From Aphrocallistes beatrix (lineage: Eukaryota; Porifera; Hexactinellida; Sceptrulophora; Aphrocallistidae): 64,000 nucleotides of DNA. The DNA lies in the NCBI GenBank assembly GCA_963281255.1, contig OY725500.1, positions 806,001-870,000 of the forward strand. The letters run 5' to 3'. This document shows positions 52,555-64,000 of this stretch, piece after piece (the first letter of the stretch is position 1; each line of letters begins with the position of its first letter). A program made the translations under genes and the position numbers. The notes under the pieces are model-generated. The model searched no databases, was not told where the DNA came from, and saw only the letters and a program-made list of their open reading frames with translations.

Positions 52555-55500
52555 TTAGATAGGAGGAATGAGTGGCCGAAGTTTTGGAAGGTCTCTAAAG
52601 TCTAGTTCTGGTGGAAGCGGTGGGGTATGGAATCCGTTCGAAATCAAGTTTTTAATCGGCGTCAATTGGGGCATCCCTTTCTGAGAATTGATGAGTAAGC
52701 GTAGAGGAGGAGGCTCAAGGTGTTTGTTGCGAATATTCGCGATATTGTCCGCTCCCAACTTATCCTGGAAATGCCTCTCTCTGTCTGTAGGATTGAGAGG
52801 GATCAATTTTGGGAGTTCATCCAAATTGACAAAATCATCAGATAGATTCCCATTCAGGAACTTCGTCTCTTTCGAGATTCTATGGATCGGAATACGGATA
52901 ACGAATCCTTCTTCTTCTTTCATTGGTAACTTCTCTTCCAGAGGCTCTTTCATGACAGGGCGTGGCTGTAATGCGGATTCTAACACCTTGTTAACAGGAG
53001 ACATTTCAGTCTGACACTCAGTGGAAGTTGTAGTGGAGAAGGTGGCGACTGGAGCTGATGGTTCTATCTCCATTTCAACCAACACTTCATCCATTTCCGG
53101 TTTGGAATTGTCCCAGGTGTCATCTCCGTCTGTCTGCATCTCTCTGTCCACCATTTCCGGTTTGGGTGGTTTGGGGGGTGGAAGCTTGGCGGGCTGAGGA
53201 GGAGGAGAGGTAGAACAGCTGGCCATTATTTTTTTCGGGGAGAGAACTGCTTCTGTGAAAGAGAAGTTGTCTGTCGCGTTTAGAGGAGTGCTCGTGTGTT
53301 CTTGTGCCATTTCTGTCAATACCATGGGTAGGGAGGGGGCAAGTTTCTCTAAGTTGGTGTCCAGAGGTGTACCCCCGAGATTGGATGCACTCACCCCGGA
53401 GAAAGTTCGTCCAAGACTTTCCTGTCTGTCTGGGATTGTGAGGTTCGTGGGTGGGACCTGGTAAAAGTTAATATTAGAACAGAGAAAGACAGGAATATTT
53501 AGTTTGTAGGAAAATCCCATTAAAACTTAGTAGTAAAATACCTTTTGACGAAAATTATTTTAAAAACTGATAGTAAACATCATAAAACGTAACTGACCTG
53601 TTTCCGCACCACGCTATTAAAGCCGTCTCCGTTGGCGTAGCCAGGAGCCATGGGTCTGTTGAGATGAGGAGCCCCGATTCCTGGCTGCAGAGCGTAGCTC
53701 AGATCTTGTAGCTCGTGTCTGGGTGTGGACATTTGCGGGTATCCAGTCGTGTTTGGGTAGTAGTGTGTGCTTCCAGCTGGCTGCATGGTGGGCAGTGTGT
53801 CTGTGGGGTGAGGGTAGCGACTGGTTAGACCGGGGATTTCGCTTGGAAGACTCACTACTTGTTCTTGGGAGTAGAGAGGACTCGAGTCATTGAAATGTGT
53901 CTGTTCCATTTGTGTCGGGAACATTTCTCGAGTGTGTGGTTGTGGCGGCATGTATGCTCCCATGTTGACAGGCTGGTTGCCCTGGTAAGTCTGAGGCTGC
54001 GACACTGTCCTGTTCGAGTATAAATAGGACGAGGTTGAGATAGGAGGACGGACCGTGCATGCGGCGTTCCCTGCGTCAATACTCTCCCTCCTTCCTGTCT
54101 GCATCAGTCCCATTTCAGGTGTAGCCACCTGTTCGAGCAGGGACGGTTGAATGTAGCTAGCTCTTCGCGTGTCAGGGGTCCTATAGGGTGCAGCCATGGC
54201 CTCCTGGAGGGTGGAGGGCTGGTGCGAGGGGGTAGGGGGGGTGTTATGCATCGGGGTCCTAGAAGGGGAGGGGTAGTGAGATAGGGGGAGGCCTTTTCCA
54301 TGGTTAGAATCGGACACGAACTGTCCACCCCCTGAAGAGGGGTAATTGTACTGCATGCTGTCTCTTGGGGTTAGCATGGGGGCCATTGGAATGTCAGGTG
54401 TGAACTTGGCACATGCGGTCTGTTGGCTGCTGTAGGACTCATTGGATGGGATTATGGTGGGGGTGTTCTTAGAAGAGGGGTTGTTCGAACTGGTCCCGTG
54501 AGTAGAAGACGGGTTTAGGGAAGGGGAGTGCTGTCTTGGAGTTATGCGCAGATCGAGTGGGGAGATGGAAGGACTGATCTCGTGTATAGGCAGGTTCTGA
54601 GCACTGTTAAGTCCTTTGATGATGTTGTCAAACTGTGGAGAGGAGGTGGGGCGTGAGTAGGGGTCAGATCTGGGCCTTGTGTCCTCATCATCGTCTGAGA
54701 GTTGAGGGGGCCGTGGTGCACGGGGCGGCTTGTCGAACTCAAAAGTGTTTTTATCTTCATCACTCAAATCCTTAAATGAAATCAGCTGTTTAAATTTTTA
54801 CATATTTGGGGTTTGGAAAATATGTTCAATCAAAAAATTACTTTCTAGTTTGATTAGAGATGAAAGTTTTGGTTATCTAGGCAATACATTTCATTTCAAT
54901 CGAGAATTGATTCAGTAGATTCTCATTACCTGTCAATTCCTATTTCCTGATGCTATATGGATATTATCCCTACTTGGACTTGGGGTCAAAGGTATAAATA
55001 GAAAATTCCCACTTTCATTTTCACTTTCAGTTCACTTTCAATTAACTTTCACTTTCACTTCAACATTCCAAGTCCAATTAGGGTTATACAATAGAACTGA
55101 TTTGGAGCAAATCCAACGAAACAGAAATATAAGTTTAAATTTGGATACTAAAGTGTCGTCGAGATTAAAAATTTAATCCAATGATGACGAGACGCCAATA
55201 TAGCATTACCAATTGCATCATTGAGTTAGTAGGGAATAAACAATGTATAGTATATTCTAAGTCTATTCAAAATTAGAAAATAGATGTGAAGAATTTGATT
55301 ACGTAGTCAGAGATTGAAAGTATCACAAGCTTCCTGTAGTAGTCGAGTGCTAACTTGAATTTATCCATTAATTAACAAATGACGAGAGATGTGAAAGTAT
55401 TTGGTGATTCATAATTTTAAAAAGCTTACCTCCTACTCCTAGAATTTGGACCTGAATTACATAGAAAGTTCTTATATCATTAAAACTAAAATTATACTTA

Positions 55501-58500
55501 AAATTACAAGAATATATTTAGAGTGCAGTTAATTTCCTAGTACTTTGCTATTTCAAAAATAAAATGGATGTAGTTTTGCATACATACTAGTAGTTCTAAG
55601 GAAATGCGGTTATCGCGATTCGAGCCATTACCTTCAGTTCATTTCTATCTTCTTCATCATCATCATCATCGCTCAGCTCAGTGAGGAGGCCAGGAGCGCC
55701 AGGTGTTTTAGGGACCATATTAATCCCGGCCAGCACATCATGTGTGTCCACATCTCGGTTGGAAGATGTCATATTTATGCGAGATTTTCCGCGAAACGGT
55801 CTCTGCATTGGCCGAGGAGATTTCATCACTTCGTCATCAGAATCATCATCCGAAGTGGCTAGATTCTGGCCGGGAGGGGGCCCGGGTGTCTTTGGGATCA
55901 TCCGCGGAGAGTCGGACACTTCTTGTTGGTCGCTCGACTCGTCGGAGTTGTAGAGGCTAGGCTCCTCCATTCCTGGAGTGGTTTGTTTGACCGGTTTGGA
56001 CAGAGTCGGGGAGGGGGGAGGAGATTCGGGATCAGATGTGTCGGTTTCCCCGCCTGTGGTGGAGCTGGTGTCGCTTGAAGAGCTGGCAGGTGGCGGAGGA
56101 AGTGGGTCTATTATCTAAAATTAGAAAAAAACTATGAATTACGCATACATTTCGATTTCCAGGGTTCTTGAAGCAAAAAGGAGAACCTTTTCCGCGATAT
56201 GCGTTCCATTCCCATTCTGTCCTGGAGATTTATTCCTCTTTTCCAAGTTCTGTCTTCGCTCTGAGGAGAGTTTAAGGTGAGAGAGAGAGGCTTGGTTCTT
56301 TTTATGGAACTCAACAATCGTCCTCACGTCTCCTCGGTTCACAGCTGCTGCTGCTTTGTTCGCTAACTCTGTGGTGAAGACGTAAGCTACCCTCGGATGT
56401 TCTGGAATTTCAGAAGGCCTCTTTGTTCCTGGTGACCAATTGAGTTATAATAATTTCACTATACTGTATTAATATTTCAAATAAAGTAGAATATTTTAAT
56501 GGTAATGCGGAAATGGTTCGACCTATTTCAACCATACCTGATTCATTCGAACTTAATATTATAGGTTCAAACTATTTCTGCAAAACACACAGGAACTAAG
56601 AGCAGTGTTTCACGGATGTAAGTTTTCGCATTATTTAGAGCAAAGACAAAATTCTTACTCAACTTTCATATTACATATATGAGTATGAGTGAAAGAACAA
56701 ATGATGTAACATTTAAAAACTAAGCAATTCGTACAATTGTGTTCAATCATGGTTTGTAACGAATAATACATTTTGCCATCCTAAGAATTGCATTCGGACA
56801 CGCACTATGAAAGGTGCGAATGGTTTTTAGTTCCAATTGATTCTGAAACAAATGAATCAGTCATTCTTTCAGTTTTCAATTGGCTTCACTCAATGAGGTC
56901 AAATACAAAAATGAAACTATTTTATCAAAAAAATAGTAATCTGAAAATGAATAAATTTAGAATAATGTATGATAATGCAAATTAGAATGGACGTCATAAC
57001 CTGCACATCATCAGTATTAATTAATCAACTTATTTCTCTTTTCAAGTTTTATCGTGTTTTATCGTGTGTTTTTGTCGTGTAACAGTCTGGCTCTTGTCCA
57101 AACATTTTTTACTCAAGAATTTAAGATAAAAAACTTAATATTTCAAAACTTTATTTCTCCATTGAACCACTGTTACAGGCATTATTGAATAAGATCGTTA
57201 CCTAATACAGTTTGCATACTGTTAGGCTGAAGGGGGAATGAGGGGGGTACGTGAGACTCATTGTCAGAGTCATCTGAACTCGAGGCGCTAGATTCTGACC
57301 CAGAGGAGGTATCTCCTGAAGAACTCTCCCCACTCGATTCAGCTACGTTGGAAGGAAGATCACTCACAGCCAAACCCTTGTCAATACAAATACTATAAAG
57401 ATATGCGTATACGATATTCTACATTTTTATGCTGGATCTATTCAGATCCTTCCTTAAAAGGGCAGATTTATTATCAGGAGCAAATCCTAGGTATCATTCT
57501 GTCAATTTAATTTGATTTTTTGGCTAAGAAAATACATTCTATTGTGGCTCCTATCTTGTGTGCCAAAATGATGCTATTTCAGGTTTTTCGCCAAAAGAAC
57601 ACCATTTAGTAACCAAAATTATAGCACATCCGCATAGGTTCAGTGATAATAGACATCTTGATGGGAAATTTCGAAAATTTTATCCATCTTTTATTCATGT
57701 CGAGATCATGACAAATTAAAACAAACAAACTACTAAGGTTATGATTAAAACAAACCTTAAATGAAACACAAATGATAGAATACCCACAATAGTAAAATGT
57801 ACATCTAATATCAAAAACAAATAAACTGGGGCAACATACTTTGGATGAGTCGTGTGTTTGTGGTCTAATTCCTTGCTTTTGTCCTGAAGAAGGTTTGAAA
57901 GTGGAAGAAGCTACCATCTTTTTGCCGGAGAAAGTGTTTCTAGGATCGGGTTTAAATTTATTCTGTCCATGTGGTTTAGATTCGAAAATGTCATTTTCTG
58001 AGCTCGGTTGCTTGGATAATTGGTACCCGGGGGATCTGTCTTGTCTGTGAGGATTTTTTGGCATGTACTTGCCACGATTCGGAGCCTGGCGAATTAGCAT
58101 TGAATCTGCGCCCTGATAGAGATAACATTATTCAGATACTATACTATAGTAAACGAAACACCATGGATTCATATGCTAAAATTCTACATTGGTTTTCTGG
58201 TCAAAATATACAGTCTTGATTCATATTATGAATCGATTTTTTAGTATCTCCAAGTTGTGAAACTAGATCCAGATTTGAATTCAAAATCGATTAAAGCAGT
58301 TTTGTAAGGAAATTTAAAAGAGTTTATATGGTAACTGATGTAATTTTGCATATTATGCTAAGGCATATTATGCTAATTAAAACCCATCAATGACTATGGA
58401 ATTTGCTAACTCATTTCCGGTTAAGTCATCTTGGGCCTCAGTTATTCAGTCTGAAATAAGGATCTAGTAAAAGAATACCTTTCTAAAAGGAGACGCAGTT

Positions 58501-61500
58501 ATCTGCGGACTAGAAGATCTGAATACTTCCTCTCTGGATTCAAAATCCATTTTTTCCCAAGGGTTGGTGGGGGGGCAGCTGGTTGCACCTGGAGTTTTTG
58601 GAACGTCTGCTATCTCTGAATCAGAAAATTTGGAATCTCGGAAATTCGGGCTTTTCCTGGGAGGTGGATTCGTTGACTCTTCTTCCTCCGAACTGGTACT
58701 GAGTATAGGCTGCGGTCTTTTACGGAATTGAGAGTCTTTGTATTCTTTCGGCTTGGTTGAAAATGGTACAGTTTGCTTTTTAGAAACCAAAATTTGCTTC
58801 ATTTTTTCTTTCTCAATATCTTTACGTTTTTGATCCGCTCTGTTCAATAAATACAAATTTTAAAATTGCTGCACAATGAATATATGTGTGGATTCTGTCA
58901 ATTTAACCTTTTGGGTGAACCTAATGTGACTTTGAAATGTCATCAAGTTTTTAAGCGCTTGTTTCTTAAATTTCAATTATTTATTCCATATTTAGTTAAT
59001 TTTAGTACTAAATATATATAATTAGGTGTGAAAACATTATAATCGTCATGAATTTTAGATTTATTTAAATTTCTTTGCAACAAATTCGGCAACAGAATTA
59101 ATATTTTTAATGCGGGTATGCAAACAAATACTTTCGTTAATTAAAAGTAATAATCTACTACCAAGGATGAAAAGATTGAATATTATAGTGGAGCATGGCT
59201 TCTAAATATTTAGTAAGCCATGGAGATGAAATTTTTGCAAGTATTTATCGTATAACCTCATTAAATTACCTAAATTCTTCACTCTGTTTCTTCTTTCCAT
59301 CTATAGACATATTCTCCGATGTCTCCTGGACTTCATACGTAATTTTACTATCTGAAAGTGGATGTTTAGATTCTTTACGTTTGGCGTTTAGCTCTAGATT
59401 ATGTTTGATTTGTCTATTCAGAGAAATGGACGGTTTCAATTTTGGAGAGTTCACGCCAAGAGGTCCATTCTTCTTAGGAGGTCTCCCCACACGGTTATTA
59501 TGATGCAATGAGAGTGTTTTACTTGATTTTTTCTTTGTCTTATCTGTTGATCCTGGAGGCCTGCCTCGTTTCTTCCGCTGGGTATCAGTGGGGAAGTGAG
59601 ATGGGTCGATGCGCTTCTTATCTCCAGGGGAACTCGTCGCTTCGATGGAAGATTGCTTAGATAGCTTATGTGGTGAGTAGGAAAAATCTGGAGACTTTTT
59701 GTGATCAAGAAATGTGGGATTTGTTCTCTGTACAAAGGAAGACTTATCAAGGATTTCTTTATTCTTGGCCAGAAAATTATCTTTCCTCATGTTAGGGACC
59801 TAAGTATAATTACCTCGTTAAAATGCAAACAGTATACGTATTTATAAGTACCAAAATATTGATTAAAAAAGTTTTCACATACCTGTGTATGTCCATCGTA
59901 ACCAGGCGAGATCTTCGTGTGAATCGTGTGGATATTGGAATCAGTAAGCAGGCTTTGTGTGTGTTTTTTGAGACTCTTTTTGGTTTTGGGATCTTGGCTG
60001 TCGACAAACAGTGATGAATGCGTTTTGTGAGAACTCTTCTTATCTTGAAAATGCTTCAAATCTGGATCGGTGAGATCTGATCGCTGATAATATACAAGTA
60101 TAAGATAAGATGGATCTTATTTTTTGAGTCATATAATAACGTTAGCCGAGATAGACGATATATTAGTATTTACTTACAGCTGAGTTGTCGGAATTAGCCA
60201 AATGTCCTTCTTTAGAGCTCTAAGAAGAAAATAAACGCATTTAATAAAGGTAATATTCAGTAAAATGGGTCGACTAGAAATTTTCAAAAAAGCATAGTTT
60301 TGGACAAAAAAGGGATCGACGCAGATTGACTCAGCTTTCACCTCAGCTCAGAATCGAGGTAGGAGGCCTTTTTGGAGAGTTTTGTAATTTTAAAGTGAAA
60401 TGTCTTTGAATAACATAACTCACCAAAAGGCATCTTGAAGAGGAGAAAATTTTATGTCGTTTTGAATACGGAGATTTTAAAATTTTAATATTTGTTGCTC
60501 ACATGACCTTTCAATGTAATCAAGTACGAAACGTGAGAGGAACTAATCAGAGTCCAGAAGTATTTGTCTCACTATAAAGTCCTTTCCAATATGATGTCAT
60601 CTTGGCAGGCATTAGCTGTGGTTACTTATATAAGCGATGGCTCTACAAGACTGCACGTTATTGACTATACAGAATTCTCCAAGTAACACATGGGTACAGG
60701 ATCTTCAAGTGGAGGTGGTTTTTCATACGACATTGGGACTCAACCAGGTCTGACCTCGTTATACAATGAAAGGATAACGAAAGCGGAACATGTCAGCCGT
60801 CCTTTATCCTCAGGAAGTGGTATGGGTGTGACACATTCAGGTGTTAAAGTGACGACAGAAAGTGGCGGTAGCTACCTGATTCACAAGGGAGATGGGTATG
60901 GGAAATCGTCCGAAACGGTGGTAGTGGATGCTAAGCACATGAGTGACAAGTGGACAACTGGTGCAGTGAACCCTAACCCATCTGGAACTGTGGGGGACCT
61001 GGTGAAGACAGGAGGCGCCAACTATGGCTTGCTATCGGATAACTGCCACCACGCGTCTGGTCGTATGCTCAAACAAACTCAGAAATGAGTTTGAAGTTGT
61101 GTGTTTGTGCGCTCATACTTTGCTTGTAAATTAGTATATTTAGTCACATTGTGTATAGGATGTGTGTACCTAAAGGATATGTGTATAGGATGTGTGTATT
61201 ATGTTGATCAGTAATAATAAAGCTATGTTTCGGAAAATTTAACTTAAAATAGGAGCAAAGTCTAAAATATTCAAATAATTAAGCCCGAAAAGGGGGCTTT
61301 TAGGGTTTTTGGTGGAGAATAAGAAAGTTTAACGTGTTCCTTGACCAAAACAAAGCTTTTTTTGGAAATTTTAAAATCGACCCATTTACTGAATATTAGA
61401 TTGAAGCGCATGCATGTGTCCGACAATAGACATGCAATTGTTGGACAAATACATACTACAAAATTCGGATAATTAAGCACTCCTGTCATTGTATAATAAA

Positions 61501-63756
61501 TGTCTTGTATCCATAGTTAGTCTGGAAAGAATTCTAATGTGTAATCAAATCCAGTTTATTATCAGATAATAGGTAAGTTAATACTATTAGATAATGGATG
61601 ATGTAGAGGAATTAGCTACTAAGTACTCTTACAACATTCCACAAGTAGCTAATGCTTTCAATATCTCAGAGAGAGATCTTCAAACTCATCACTAGAAACT
61701 ATGTAGCGTGTATCTGTGGTGTGTATAGGCAGGGTAATCAGGTGATCAAATGAACATGGCTTTACACGCAATTGCATCATGATCAGCTGTGTAGTAATAG
61801 ATTGGAAGAACTTGTGAATTCAGAAGTCCATATGAACTAGCTCAATAATGAGATACGACTAGTAGCTATATCCTTTTAAACATATGACTATGGCATTCCA
61901 GAGATAAAATTAGTTGCCTTTGAATATTCGAATGAATGCTAATTAGATATTATTACGGATTCTTCAATTGATTTATCAGACTAATGGTTCAGAAAATGCT
62001 GTGACACCTCTTACAAGTGCATCAGAATAAAGAAAAAGGAAAATTCTATGCAACATGGGCAGCAGACAATGCAATGGCAAATTGTCTCAATTCTCAAGAG
62101 CAAGGCAACGAATTATATTATAAGGTTTATGCCACGCATTCATTACAATGGTACATCATGATATGTAATCTCACTAGTGGGAAATTGATGTCTTTGCTAG
62201 AATTGTATTGATAGAGTCAAAAGTGATTTAGTTTGTATAATTAAAAGATGGCTACGAATATGTTTCAAAGAATGTTAATATTAACTTTCAAAGAATTTAA
62301 TTCTTTTATATTATCTTCAACCAGAATATGAATAATTCCAAGTATCTGTCTGGATTTTTTTAAAATTATCAGAAAAGGTTTCATTAATTACAAATTGAGT
62401 GTCACCTTATTCTTAGAAGCCTGCTGGATTCGAATAGGGATAGATTCCAGGTTGGAGAGAAGAGTTTCGTTTGCGAGAGGATCAGATTGTCTTAAGCTCC
62501 TAAAAAATATGCAAAGAATAAAAAGAATATTTTAAAATACAAATACTACGGTTTTCAACTTTTTTGGCTGTGGACCAAGGAATTATCTTGGAGCGCGAGA
62601 CGCTCCTTTAGGCGTATGATTTTAAGCCCGAAAGTGTTTGGGAGGGTGAAAATCCAGAATAGTACCCAATTTACCCTACATTATAATGTTATTTATCGAT
62701 TTAGGCGTATGGAATGTATGGATTTGGGACTAGGAGGGTCAGATTAGGTATCTCTGGAGGGCTGTATAATGCCCTGTTGTGGACCCCCTGATATCTTCTG
62801 TGGACCCCCTGATATCTTCTGTGGACCACTAAGGGGTCCATGTACCCCAGGTTGGGAACCACTGCTCTAATACCATATATTAAAAAAATTAAAGGAGCCT
62901 TACATTCGTTAGAAAATGTCAGCTAGAAATCTGGAAAGTTTCCCATAAATCACATTTTTAAAAATGCTCTACATCAATATGACACAGATCAATGCTTCGT
63001 CAATAAATCAATTTGAATGAAAGAGGTACGAGGCCTAATAACACATGGGAAACCTACTCGCACCTGAATTCATCAACCTTGTGCCGTCACATTGGAATAT
63101 TCTATTTTCCAGAAATGGCCTCGAGGTTACCACTGAGTAATCTGCGATACATTTGTATGCACTGACTGAGTTGATAGTACATAGACAGCTTTCGGAATTC
63201 AGAGATTGAATAGACGAATTAACAATTCAGCATTCAAGACTGAAAATGATATTTATTAATATGTATGTATCTAAAAGCTGTCACAGTCATTCAGGAAGTG
63301 GGCAGGAAAACCAATGACTGATATTCGTTTAGACTGATATTCGTGTCATTCGACTGATATTCGTGTCATTAGACTGATATTCGTGTCTTAAACCGTGAAT
63401 GTTCTAGCAATTACGAGTATATGAACCAACTGTTAGGTAGCAATGATATCATAGAACCTTCATTCGTAGAGCAATAAATGGATAAAAATTGGAGAACTTT
63501 GTCGAGTCAAATTATGAGAATCCTGGCGAGTAATACGACAAATCAACCTTAAATAAATCAGAAACTTGTCCAAGGATTCAAAAATAGCACAGTAGACATG
63601 GTTTAGATAAGGAGAATTGCTCTCTTCTGTTAGAAATATAATATTTTGAAGAAGTAAGCATTATAAATTTGCCTTCAGACCAGAGTACAGAGGTAGAACA
63701 TAAATACTCACTTGATCAGTTTAATACAATCTTTACTTCCAGATGACGCCAACTCT
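52555..63756 (-). CDS. BCL9/Legless-like protein with HD1 (5' end beyond window)
   Basis: Twelve phase-compatible minus-strand exons: 63756-63712, 62499-62406, 60219-60178, 60083-59883, 59799-59270, 58839-58479, 58112-57840, 57376-57202, 56428-56187, 56114-55632, 54770-53598 and 53457-52555, at least 1,506 aa. The exon at 56428 encodes VAYVFTTELANKAAAAV and RGDVRTIVEFHKKN, closely matching the BCL9 HD1 helix pair that binds the Pygopus PHD finger. The rest is disordered: AT-hook-like KKRGRPPGS and GRPPKK, acidic Ser clusters, three PKTPG motifs and a Pro/Ser/Tyr/Gln-rich tail ending FRDLPKLRPLIPPI. I do not find the HD2 beta-catenin helix. It is likely a nuclear Wnt-type coactivator. The donor after HD1 (AAG|gttctc) is weak, and the first coding exon is not seen. 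Confidence 0.6.
55011..55065. repeat. CTTTCA short tandem repeat
   Basis: About nine imperfect ACTTTCA/ATTTTCA units in an intron of the BCL9-like gene. Simple repeat. Confidence 0.7.
60251..60306. repeat. Inverted repeat, left arm, beside nested gene
   Basis: TAATATTCAGTAAAATGGGT and following bases pair with 61341-61399 (complement TAATATTCAGTAAATGGGTC). About 55 bp each with small gaps. The two arms enclose the nested plus-strand gene 60690-61088. Confidence 0.7.
60627..60634 (+). promoter_or_regulatory. TATA box of nested small gene
   Basis: TATATAAG, 55 bp upstream of the ATG at 60690. Confidence 0.6.
60690..61088 (+). CDS. Small protein, putative LRAT/NlpC-type papain-like fold
   Basis: A 132-aa intronless protein nested in an intron of the BCL9-like gene on the opposite strand. 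The first 15 residues are Gly/Ser-rich; if Met is removed, MGTGSSSGG could be N-myristoylated (Gly2, Ser6). A beta-rich core follows: GVTHSGVKVTTESGGSYLIHKG with a possible catalytic His (IHKG, about 64-67), VVVDAKHMSDKW, then YGLLSDNCHHASGRM with a candidate catalytic Cys in NCHHAS. The His-then-NC order is that of permuted papain-like LRAT/NC-domain proteins. I recall similar uncharacterised proteins in other animals, but the enzymatic role is unproven. A TATA box lies upstream and AATAAA at 61216. Confidence 0.6.
   Translation: MGTGSSSGGGFSYDIGTQPGLTSLYNERITKAEHVSRPLSSGSGMGVTHSGVKVTTESGGSYLIHKGDGYGKSSETVVVDAKHMSDKWTTGAVNPNPSGTVGDLVKTGGANYGLLSDNCHHASGRMLKQTQK
61216..61221 (+). promoter_or_regulatory. 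Polyadenylation signal of nested small gene
   Basis: AATAAA, 128 bp after the stop codon at 61088. Just upstream (61155-61200) is a tandem of GGATGTGTGTA units. Confidence 0.55.
61341..61399. repeat. Inverted repeat, right arm, beside nested gene
   Basis: Complement of 60251-60306; see the left arm. Confidence 0.7.
61594..62214 (+). pseudogene. Possible decayed transposase remnant
   Basis: A 33-codon frame from 61594 (MDDVEELATKYSYN, then IPQVANAFNISERDLQ) resembles a helix-turn-helix start, then stops at 61695. A second frame (62017-62211) has no recognisable motif. This may be a dead mobile element in a BCL9-like intron. Weak support. Confidence 0.25.
62546..62864. mobile_element. hAT MITE split by a second hAT-like MITE
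   Basis: The outer element (ends CTACGGTTTTCAAC and, inverted, CAGTGGTTCCCAACCTGGGG) is the family of 43122-43255. Inside, 62576-62776 is an inverted copy of 28022-28213. It is flanked by near-identical 8-bp CTGTGGAC / TTGTGGAC (62568-62575 and 62777-62784), so it inserted second. The 22-bp unit GTGGACCCCCTGATATCTTC is tandemly doubled to the right. Confidence 0.8.
63316..63390. repeat. GACTGATATTCGTGTCATTA tandem repeat
   Basis: Four units of 16-20 bp in an intron of the BCL9-like gene. Confidence 0.8.
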
Positions 63757-64000
63757 CTACAAGGATTCAGAAGGTAAAATCAGAAAACTTTTCAAAAATA
63801 GTCAGATATGAAAATTCGTACAAGTACTCTGTTTATATAGAACATGTGGCAATACCGCTAGATATATTTTTAGTAACATTACATTGTTTTCAATGTAATC
63901 CTAACCAAAGGATAAAAATAGAATGTTATACTAATATCAATTTTTGTCCAGTGAAAAAAAAAATCCGGAAAATTTTCCAAAATTACTCAGCACATTTGCG

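Noticed and set aside
55430..55451. 22-bp micro-exon on the minus strand of the BCL9-like gene (ttcag|...|gtaagct)
   Set aside because: Good splice signals, but 22 bp would break the frame between two phase-0 exons. It could be used only in an alternative transcript.
61594..61695. 33-codon micro-gene with a helix-turn-helix-like sequence
   Set aside because: Too short for a functional DNA-binding domain, no promoter or polyA signal nearby. Kept only as a possible transposase remnant.

Overview
This is nuclear DNA of an animal. Genes have short GT-AG introns, AT-rich non-coding DNA, TATA boxes and many small DNA transposons, and the proteins are metazoan: ARF6, CHTOP, a MAPKAP kinase, peflin, LRGUK, GET1/WRB, KDSR, a MyD88-like Death-TIR adaptor and a BCL9-like protein. 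The mix of compact genes and a lineage-specific family of coiled-coil NHL proteins resembles what I recall of glass sponges such as Oopsacas. That assignment is an inference, not something the sequence proves. I saw no viral, bacterial, CRISPR, tRNA or rRNA feature.

Layout. (1) 1-9905 is a tandem array of four intronless coiled-coil plus NHL-propeller genes (the first is cut by the window edge). Their flanks are duplicated too, and a broken tyrosine-phosphatase fragment sits at one junction. Three MITE insertions have recognisable empty sites in sister units. (2) 10142-19000 holds compact housekeeping and signalling genes on the plus strand: peflin (2 exons), MAPKAP-kinase-like, SLC31 copper transporter, CHTOP and ribosomal protein eL29. 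(3) 19703-23008 is ARF6 in four exons, its introns full of MITEs. (4) 23009-28984 is a 6 kb gene-poor, repeat-bearing stretch. (5) 28985-34462 is an SH3-PH-RhoGAP gene in four exons. (6) 35409-48422 is LRGUK, reconstructed as ten phase-compatible exons. Its introns contain four other genes: EXOSC8, a chitobiase-like gene and GET1 on the minus strand, and KDSR on the plus strand. (7) 49705-51525 is a single-exon MyD88-like gene with an extra proline-rich tandem-repeat N-terminus. (8) 52555-63756 and beyond, minus strand, is a large disordered BCL9/Legless-like gene of at least 12 exons. It has a recognisable HD1 (Pygopus-binding) segment, and a small plus-strand gene of a papain-like family is nested in one intron.

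The genes are not an operon. Notable points are the nested-gene architecture, the BCL9-like gene that appears to lack a beta-catenin-binding HD2, a chitobiase with lost catalytic residues, the young NHL array, and a short repeat carrying a splice-acceptor-like sequence that recurs in sense orientation in introns. All spliced models come from my own reading of splice sites and phase; no transcript data were available.
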